From assembly GCF_030816715.1 (NCBI RefSeq), contig NZ_JAUSYH010000001.1, positions 4,588,001-4,652,000 of the forward strand: a DNA stretch of 64,000 nucleotides, read 5' to 3'. Under the pieces are notes generated by a model, which worked only from the letters and a program-made list of their open reading frames with translations, searched no databases and was not told where the DNA came from. Below, piece by piece: positions 58,319 to 64,000 of this stretch. The translations under genes and the position numbers were made by a program. This DNA is from Streptomyces achromogenes (GTDB lineage: Bacteria > Actinomycetota > Actinomycetes > Streptomycetales > Streptomycetaceae). Each line of letters begins with the position of its first letter. Within the stretch, counting starts at the first letter, position 1.

Positions 58319-60766
58319 TCAGGCCGGGGCGGCCGGCAGGGACTGCTCCGCCCAGATGGTCTTGCCGGCGGGCGTCTGACGGGTGCCCCAGCGCTCCGCG
58401 ATCTGGGCGACGAGCAGCAGCCCGCGCCCGCCCTCGTCGAAGACCCGGGCCCGCCGCAGATGCGGGGCGGTGCTGCTGCCGTCGGAGACCTCGCAGATGA
58501 GCGACGTGTCGCGGATGAGCCGCAGCACGATCGGGTCGCCGCCGTACCGCAAGGCGTTCGTGACGAGTTCGCTGACGATCAGTTCGGTGGCGAACGCCGC
58601 CTCCGTCAGCCCCCACGCGGCCAGCTGTTCGCCCGCCAGCTTGCGCGCCCCGGCCACCGCCGCGGGATCCCGCGCCACCTGCCAGGTGCGCACCTTCCCG
58701 GCGTCCAGCGCGGCGGTGCGCGCCAGCATCAGCACGACGTCGTCGCCGGGACGGTCGCTCAGCACCGTGCGCAGCACGTCGTCGCAGGTCTCCTCCAGCG
58801 GCGCCAGCGGTGCGGCCGGGGCGCTCAGCGCCCGGTGCAGCAGGGCGAGGCCGGCGTCGATGTCGCGGTCGGCGGCCTCGACCAGGCCGTCGGTGTAGAA
58901 GGCGAGCAGGCTGCCCTCCGCGAGCTCCACCTCGACGGACTCGAACGGCAGCCCGCCGAGCCCGAGCGGCGGCCCGGCCGGCAGGTCCAGGAAGCGCACG
59001 CCGCCGTCGGGGGTGACCACCGCGGGTGGCGGATGTCCGGCGCGGGCCATGGTGCAGCGCCGGGACACCGGGTCGTACACGGCGTACACACAGGTCGCCC
59101 CGACCTCCCCCGAAGCGTCCTGCGCGCGCCCGCGGGCCTCCGGGCCCTCCTCCCGGTCCAGCCTGAGGACGAGGTCGTCGAGCTGGGTGAGCAGTTCGTC
59201 GGGGGCGAGGTCGACGTCCGCGAGGGTCCGCACGGCGGTGCGCAGCCGGCCCATCGTGGCCGAGGCGTGGATGCCGTGGCCCACCACGTCGCCCACGACC
59301 AGGGCGACCCGGGCGCCGGACAGCGGGATGACGTCGAACCAGTCGCCGCCCACGTCGGCGCCGGACCCGGCGGGCAGATAGCGGTACGCCACCTCCGTCG
59401 CCGTCAGCTCCCGGGGCCGCACGGGAAGCAGGCTGCGCTGGAGCGCCAGCGCCGTGCGGCGTTCCCGCGTGTAGCGGCGGGCGTTGTCCACGCTCACCGC
59501 CGCCCGGGCGACGATCTCCTCGGCGAGCAGCAGGTCGTCCTCGCTGAAGGCGTCCCCCGTGCGGTGCCGCAGGAAGTGCACCAGACCGAGGGTCACCCCG
59601 CGGGCGCGCAGCGGCACCAGCATCAGCGAGTGGATCATGTACTTCGAGACGGTCTCGGCGCGGGCCCGGGAGGACCTGATCCATTCCTGTATCCCCGGCT
59701 CGCCGGCCGTGTGCCGGGTGCCCCGGCCGGCGATCAGCGTGCGCATCGGCGGTGTTGTGACCGGGTAGCGCACGGCGTCGCCCGGGGCCGCGACCGACTC
59801 CGGGCAGCCCTCCAGCACCGACCGCTGCGCCGCGCGGCGCACCACGACGGGCCGGTCCGGCCGCAGCGGCTCCGGCTCGTCGCCCAGCACGACGGACTCC
59901 AGCAGATCCACGGTGACGAAGTCGGCGAACCCTTCGACGGCGACGTCGGCCAGTTCCTCCACCGTGCGGGTCACGTCCAGGGCGCTGCCGATGCGCACGC
60001 CGGCGTCGTTGAGGACCGCGAGGCGGCGGCGCGCCCAGTGCTCCTCGGTGGTGTCGAAGACGGCCGCCGAGACCCCGAGCACCCGGCCGGCCTCGTCCTT
60101 CAGCGGTGAGATGAACATCGACCAGGCGTGCTCCCGGGTTTCGCCGGGGGCCCTGCCGTGCGCCTCGTGGAACACCGTCTCGCCGGTGCGCAGCACCTGC
60201 CGCTGCAGACGGTCGTACTCGTCGAACGGCTTCGTGGGCTCGATCTCCCACAGGGTCCGGCCCCGCATCTCGTCGACGGTCAGGCCCATCACGTGGGCCA
60301 TCGACGCGTTGGCCGACACCAGCCGTGCCGCACGGTCGTAGACCGCCACCGGCACGGGGAGCTGCGCGAGCGTGAGGTCCCACAGCGCCGCCGTGACCGG
60401 CTCGGCCCGCCCGGGCTCGCTGACCGGCCCGGCGCCCGTCACCAGCCAGAGCCGCCCGGGGCCCGCGTCCGCCATCGGCATCGCCTGCAGCCGCAGCACC
60501 ACACGGTCTCCGCCGCGGTGCCGCAGCGCCACCTCACTGGCCGTCCGGCGGCCGGCGGCGACATGGCGCCGCGCCGACTCGGGCAGCCGCGCGGCGAGCA
60601 GATCGGCGGCCGGCCGGCCCACGACCTCGGCGGCCCCGTACCCCAGCAGCTGCTCGGCTCCCGCGCTCCACGCCGTGATCGCCCCACGGTCGTCGACGAC
60701 GACCGCGAAGTCCTCCGGCACGCGTTCCGGCGCCGTGCCCCGGGATGTGACACCTCTACCGTTCAT
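58319..60766 (-). CDS. Multi-domain PAS-GAF-PP2C phosphatase with ATPase domain
   Basis: An 815-residue signalling protein. PAS domain 1 (about 18-115: DFAVVVDDRGAITAWSAGAEQLLGY), PAS 2 (about 130-245: VYDRAARLVSANASMAHVMGL), GAF (about 250-440), PP2C/SpoIIE (about 450-660: VGGDWFDVIPLSGARVALVVGDVVGHG, TDGLVEAADRDID), and HATPase_c2 (about 685-812: SELVTNALRYGG, RGLLLVAQIAERWG). Same overall plan as the protein at 6950 but with an additional PAS. Both probably act in sigma-factor partner switching. ATG 60766 has GGAG 8 nt upstream. Confidence 0.92.
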   Translation of the reverse strand: MNGRGVTSRGTAPERVPEDFAVVVDDRGAITAWSAGAEQLLGYGAAEVVGRPAADLLAARLPESARRHVAAGRRTASEVALRHRGGDRVVLRLQAMPMADAGPGRLWLVTGAGPVSEPGRAEPVTAALWDLTLAQLPVPVAVYDRAARLVSANASMAHVMGLTVDEMRGRTLWEIEPTKPFDEYDRLQRQVLRTGETVFHEAHGRAPGETREHAWSMFISPLKDEAGRVLGVSAAVFDTTEEHWARRRLAVLNDAGVRIGSALDVTRTVEELADVAVEGFADFVTVDLLESVVLGDEPEPLRPDRPVVVRRAAQRSVLEGCPESVAAPGDAVRYPVTTPPMRTLIAGRGTRHTAGEPGIQEWIRSSRARAETVSKYMIHSLMLVPLRARGVTLGLVHFLRHRTGDAFSEDDLLLAEEIVARAAVSVDNARRYTRERRTALALQRSLLPVRPRELTATEVAYRYLPAGSGADVGGDWFDVIPLSGARVALVVGDVVGHGIHASATMGRLRTAVRTLADVDLAPDELLTQLDDLVLRLDREEGPEARGRAQDASGEVGATCVYAVYDPVSRRCTMARAGHPPPAVVTPDGGVRFLDLPAGPPLGLGGLPFESVEVELAEGSLLAFYTDGLVEAADRDIDAGLALLHRALSAPAAPLAPLEETCDDVLRTVLSDRPGDDVVLMLARTAALDAGKVRTWQVARDPAAVAGARKLAGEQLAAWGLTEAAFATELIVSELVTNALRYGGDPIVLRLIRDTSLICEVSDGSSTAPHLRRARVFDEGGRGLLLVAQIAERWGTRQTPAGKTIWAEQSLPAAPA

Positions 60767-61008
60767 GGGCCACTCCGCCTCGCTCTCGCCCGGCCGTCGC
60801 GGGCCGGGTCGCCGGGACCGCGCCCCGGCGTGCCGGGCGGCCGCGCCCGCCGCCCCACCGGGCCGTGTTCCGCACACGGCCCGGGGAACACCCGTCCGGA
60901 GTCCGAACTTCCTGACGCGTCCGTCCGCGTCCAGTCTGGCAGCGGCACGGCGACTCTGCGGGCGGCTCGGTGGATCTTGGGCGTGCGGCGCGGGCCCTGC
61001 CGTGCCCC

Positions 61009-61072
61009 GGCGGCGAACCCGCTGTCCTGGTTGCCGGTCCGGCGGCGAACTCGCTGTCCCCGTCGCCGGTTC
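61009..61072 (+). repeat. 32-bp imperfect direct repeat upstream of the ECF41 gene
   Basis: GGCGGCGAACCCGCTGTCCT and GGCGGCGAACTCGCTGTCCC begin two adjacent 32-bp copies with about five differences (61009 and 61041), ending 5 bp before the -10 box. They could be tandem regulator sites or a local duplication. The rest of 60767-61089 shows no gene. Confidence 0.6.
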
Positions 61073-61076
61073 CGCC

Positions 61077-61082
61077 TAGAAT
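61077..61082 (+). promoter_or_regulatory. -10 box for a leaderless ECF41 transcript
   Basis: TAGAAT ends 7 nt before ATG 61090. Confidence 0.6.
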
Positions 61083-61089
61083 TCCGGTC

Positions 61090-62034
61090 ATGGCCCTGAC
61101 CATGAGCGACGTGGACCGGTTCGAGGCGGCACGACCCCGGCTGGGGGCCATCGCCTACCGCCTTCTCGGCTCGGCGAGCGAGGCCGAGGACGCGGTACAG
61201 GAGACCTTCCTGCGCTGGCAGGCCGCCGACGTCGAACGCGTCGAGGTCCCCGAGGCCTGGCTGACGAAGGTGCTCACCAACCTGTGCCTCAACCAGCTCA
61301 CCTCGGCCCGCGCACGGCGTGAGACCTATGTGGGCCAGTGGCTCCCCGAGCCCCTGATCGCCGGGGACCCGATGCTCGGCCCGGCCGACACGGCCGAACA
61401 GCGCGAGTCGGTGTCGTACGCGGTGCTCGCCCTGCTGGAGCGCCTCTCCCCCAACGAGCGGGCGGTGTACGTGCTGCGGGAGGCGTTCGACTACCCGCAC
61501 CGGGAGATCGCCGCGATCCTCGACCTCACCGAGTCGGGCAGCCAGCAGATCTTCCACCGCGCCAAGAAGCACGTCGCGGACGGCAGGACCCGCACCGAGA
61601 TCGACGAGGCCGCCGCCCGGCGCATCATCGACGAGTTCCTGGAGGCCGCGACCAGCGGCCGTACCGAGCCGCTGGTGCGGCTGCTGACCCAGGACGCCGT
61701 CTCGGTCGGCGACGGCGGCGGAAAGGTCCCGGCGCGCGCCACGGCGTTCGAGGGCGCCCTCGCCGTCGCGAAGTTCATGCGGGGCCTGTTCAAGCCCGGC
61801 AAGGCCAAGCGCGCCCTGATCGGTGAGTCGGCCGAGATGTACGCCGCGACCGCCAACGGCGGCCCCGCGGTCGTGGCGGTCGTCGACGGACGGGTCATCG
61901 GCGTCATGTGCCTGGAGGTCACCGAAGAGGGCATCGCCGCGTTCCGCAACCAGGTCAACCCCGACAAGCTCCAACGCGCGACCGAGCGGTGGGCGGCCGC
62001 CGATCACGGCGAACCCCTGGTCGTCCCCTTCTGA
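61090..62034 (+). CDS. ECF41-group RNA polymerase sigma factor (SigJ-like)
   Basis: A 314-residue sigma factor. Sigma2 (about 8-75: RPRLGAIAYRLLGSASEAEDAVQETFLRWQA), sigma4 (about 112-165: LERLSPNERAVYVLREAFDYPHREIAAIL), then a SnoaL-like C-terminal domain (about 185-310) with the group's DGGGK motif (VGDGGGKV) and NPDKL motif (NQVNPDKLQRA). In this group the extension controls sigma activity in place of a classical anti-sigma factor. The following oxidoreductase gene matches the group's conserved context, so it is a likely target. ATG 61090 is leaderless. Confidence 0.93.
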   Translation: MALTMSDVDRFEAARPRLGAIAYRLLGSASEAEDAVQETFLRWQAADVERVEVPEAWLTKVLTNLCLNQLTSARARRETYVGQWLPEPLIAGDPMLGPADTAEQRESVSYAVLALLERLSPNERAVYVLREAFDYPHREIAAILDLTESGSQQIFHRAKKHVADGRTRTEIDEAAARRIIDEFLEAATSGRTEPLVRLLTQDAVSVGDGGGKVPARATAFEGALAVAKFMRGLFKPGKAKRALIGESAEMYAATANGGPAVVAVVDGRVIGVMCLEVTEEGIAAFRNQVNPDKLQRATERWAAADHGEPLVVPF

Positions 62035-62052
62035 CCCCCTTCCGCGCGCCGA

Positions 62053-62068
62053 TGTGAGGTGCTTCACA
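62053..62068. promoter_or_regulatory. CRP-consensus palindrome upstream of the oxidoreductase
   Basis: TGTGAGGTGCTTCACA matches TGTGA-N6-TCACA exactly, 72 bp before ATG 62140. Streptomyces encodes a Crp protein with a similar target. Regulator identity is inferred. Confidence 0.5.
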
Positions 62069-62139
62069 CTCCGTACCTGTCAGGAAACGGCGGGCCGTCC
62101 GGTTCAGGAGGCGAATCCGCGCAAGACAGGAGCAGGGAT

Positions 62140-63465
62140 ATGCAGCACCGCATCATCGTCCTCGGAGCCGGATACGCCGGAGCCATCGTCGCGGGCCGCC
62201 TCGCCAGGCGGCTGCGCCCGGAAGACGTCGCCGTCACCCTCGTCAACGCCGAGGCCGACTTCGTCGAGCGCGTCCGTATGCACCAGCTCGCGGTGGGCCA
62301 GGATCTTCCGCCCCGGCCGCTCGACGAGATGTTCGCGGGCACCGGCGTCGAGCTGAGGGTCGCGAGGGTCACCGGCGTCGACGTCGACCGCAGGGCCGTG
62401 ACCGTCGTCGACGCGAACGGCGCCGGGGAACTCGCCTACGACACCCTCGTGTACGCCCTCGGCAGCGGCTGGAACGACCAGGGCGTCCCCGGCGTCGCCG
62501 AGCACGCCCATCAGATCGCCGGCCGCCCCGGGGCGCTCCGGCTGCGTGAGCGCCTGGCCGGGCTCCCCGCGGGGCAGCCCGTGGTCGTGGTCGGCGGCGG
62601 TCTCACCGGCGTGGAGGCGGTCACCGAGATCGCCGAGGCCCGCCCGGACCTCGACGTGGCCCTCGTCGCCCGCGCGGGCCTCGGCGACTGGCTGTCGCCC
62701 AAGGGGCGCGGACATCTGCGGAAGGTCTGCGACCGGCTCGGCATCACCGTGCACGAGCACGCCGCCGTCACCGGCGTCGAGGCCGACCGCGTCACCACCG
62801 CCGACGGAGGGTCGGTCCCGGCCGCGGTCACGGTGTGGACGACCGGCTTCGCCGTCCACCCGATCGCGCAGGCCACCGCCCTGGAGGTCACCGACACCGG
62901 CCGGATCGTGGTCGACGGCACCATGCGCTCGGTCTCGCACCCGGACGTGTACGCAGTCGGCGACGCGGCCCTGGCGAAGGGCGTCGGCGACAAGCCGCTG
63001 CGGATGTCGTGCGCCTCGGGCGTCCCCATGGCCTGGCAGGCCGCCGACGCCGTCGCGGCACGCCTGACCGGCGGGAAACTCCCGAACACGCCGCTGCGCT
63101 ACTTCAACCAGTGCATCTCGCTGGGGCGCAGCGAGGGCCTGATCCAGTACGTCACCGGCGACGACCGCGCCGTGCGGGCGGCCCTGACGGGACGGCTCGC
63201 CGCCGTCTACAAGGAACTGGTCTGCAAGGGCGCGGCCTGGGGTGTCGCCAACCCGGTGCTCGGGCCGTCCCGCCGCCGGCCCGTCGTACGGGACGCCGTG
63301 CGCGACGCCGAGCGGGAGGCCGCGCGGGAGGCCGCGCGGGAGCAGGCGGCTCCGAGCGGGGTGGCCGATGAGGCCGGTGCGGCCGGTGTACGCGTCCCGA
63401 CCGGTTCACTCGTCCCGGACGGCCCGGTGGACTCGACGGACCCGGGGATCAAGGCGACGGCGTGA
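62140..63465 (+). CDS. NAD(P)/FAD-dependent oxidoreductase (NDH-2-like)
   Basis: A 441-residue flavoprotein. FAD-binding Rossmann GAGYAGAIVAGRLARRL (about 9-25), second nucleotide site VVVVGGGLTGVEAVTEIAE (about 145-163), VYAVGDAALAKG (about 268) with the FAD-binding Asp. It is like type II NADH dehydrogenases and ferredoxin reductases. The electron acceptor is unknown. The C-terminal 70 residues are an Arg/Ala/Glu tail (RDAEREAAREAAREQAA). ATG 62140 has an AGGAG about 6 nt upstream. Next to the ECF41 sigma factor, a likely target. Confidence 0.9.
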   Translation: MQHRIIVLGAGYAGAIVAGRLARRLRPEDVAVTLVNAEADFVERVRMHQLAVGQDLPPRPLDEMFAGTGVELRVARVTGVDVDRRAVTVVDANGAGELAYDTLVYALGSGWNDQGVPGVAEHAHQIAGRPGALRLRERLAGLPAGQPVVVVGGGLTGVEAVTEIAEARPDLDVALVARAGLGDWLSPKGRGHLRKVCDRLGITVHEHAAVTGVEADRVTTADGGSVPAAVTVWTTGFAVHPIAQATALEVTDTGRIVVDGTMRSVSHPDVYAVGDAALAKGVGDKPLRMSCASGVPMAWQAADAVAARLTGGKLPNTPLRYFNQCISLGRSEGLIQYVTGDDRAVRAALTGRLAAVYKELVCKGAAWGVANPVLGPSRRRPVVRDAVRDAEREAAREAAREQAAPSGVADEAGAAGVRVPTGSLVPDGPVDSTDPGIKATA

Positions 63466-63583
63466 CGCGCACCCGGACCGGGCGCCGTCGACATCCGGGC
63501 GGCGCCCCCGCGGAGCGGCCCACGCGTGGGCGTCGCGGCGGTTTCCGGGACGTGTGTCCCCTCGCCGGCTCCCGCCCGAGCGT

Positions 63584-63922
63584 TCAGCCGGTACCGCCGG
63601 AGGCCCCGTTCGCGGCCCGGTGGTACTCGGCGTTGATGCGCTGGGCCTCCTCGAGCTGGTCCTCGAGGATGACGATGCGGCAGGCGGCCTCGATCGGCGT
63701 CCCCCGGTCGACGAGTTCGCGGGCGCGGGCGGCGATCCGCAGCTGGTACCGGGAGTACCGGCGATGTCCCCCCTCCGAGCGGAGCGGGGTGATCAGCCGC
63801 GCCTCACCGAGGGCTCGCAGGAACCCCGGGGTGGCTCCGATCATCTCGGCCGCCCGGCCCATCGTGTATGCGGGGTAGTCGTCGTCGTCCAGACGATCAC
63901 CGAGAGGGTTGTCCGTTGTCAT
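63584..63922 (-). CDS. MerR family transcriptional regulator
   Basis: A 112-residue single-domain regulator. MerR winged helix: YTMGRAAEMIGATPGFLRALGEARLITPLRSEGGHRRYSRYQLRIAARARELVDRG (about 17-72), followed by an anti-parallel helix (ILEDQLEEAQRINAEYHRA) for dimerisation. No effector domain, so it resembles the small HspR-like or stand-alone regulators. ATG 63922 follows GAGGTGAC closely. An upstream extension to 63970 lacks family similarity. 63466-63583 and 63923-64000 show no gene. Confidence 0.87.
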   Translation of the reverse strand: MTTDNPLGDRLDDDDYPAYTMGRAAEMIGATPGFLRALGEARLITPLRSEGGHRRYSRYQLRIAARARELVDRGTPIEAACRIVILEDQLEEAQRINAEYHRAANGASGGTG

Positions 63923-64000
63923 GTCACCTCGCTGTGCAACGCGTCGAGGGGCCCCGGCGCCGTACGGCACCAGGGCCCCGAGGGAAATTCAACACCATCT

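Overview
The window is a high-GC actinobacterial chromosome segment, almost certainly Streptomyces or a close relative. The support is third-position G/C codon use, GTG and TTG starts, many leaderless promoters (a TANNNT box ending 6-7 nt before the start codon), a class E sortase LAETG anchor, an ECF41 sigma factor with its oxidoreductase, and long Streptomyces-type phosphatase/ATPase signalling proteins. A perfect parS box (GTTTCACGTGAAAC) just upstream of aspS suggests the origin-proximal part of the chromosome core. No rRNA, tRNA, CRISPR array, insertion sequence or intact prophage was seen.

Layout. 1-5.6 kb: small membrane protein (partial), M18 aminopeptidase, a FadE5-type acyl-CoA dehydrogenase with an inverted-repeat operator, an SseB-domain protein and pirin. 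5.9-9.1 kb: AI-2E-family transporter convergent with a PAS/GAF/PP2C/ATPase signalling protein. 9.2-20.4 kb: the core genes aspS and metG flank a variable stretch. It holds an intradiol-dioxygenase fragment, a solitary AbiEii-like nucleotidyltransferase, a frameshifted FG-GAP protein, a PH-domain protein, a PL1 pectate lyase, a toxin/antitoxin-like pair, a frameshifted HTH/zinc-ribbon protein and a DUF397 fragment. 20.5-29.3 kb: VWA protein, FUSC membrane protein, an alpha/beta hydrolase divergent from a MocR regulator with direct-repeat operators, and exported or membrane proteins of unknown role. 29.5-36.2 kb: a Pro/Ala-linker protein, a frameshifted GAF-ANTAR regulator, a lipoprotein, and a threonyl-tRNA synthetase that lacks TGS and editing domains and sits behind a Thr-rich leader peptide and terminator, followed by a nucleoside hydrolase. 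36.3-47.4 kb: LAETG surface protein, GH13 alpha-glucosidase, DUF4142 protein, O-methyltransferase, MOSC protein with a 30-bp repeat at its start, DUF6445 oxygenase-like protein, lipoproteins, M23 peptidase and a GH26-like lipoprotein. 47.6-53.5 kb: LCP cell-wall ligase, a candidate structured ncRNA, a sensor kinase without a response regulator, DEAD-box helicase, cold-shock protein with a terminator-like leader, and a DUF952 protein. 53.6-64 kb: zinc-ribbon membrane protein, CBM35-PL9 pectate lyase with a strong promoter and LacI-type operator, pentapeptide protein, polysaccharide deacetylase, a second PP2C phosphatase, the ECF41 sigma/oxidoreductase pair and a MerR regulator.

The genes are mostly single or in short operons typical of the core. 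Three reading-frame breaks are each repaired by removing one base from a G/C run, so sequencing error must be excluded before they are called decay. The most interesting regulatory object is the putative threonine attenuator (33557-33673) ahead of the editing-less ThrRS. Next are the candidate ncRNA (49108-49265), the cspA leader hairpin and the operator pairs at fadE5, MocR and PL9.
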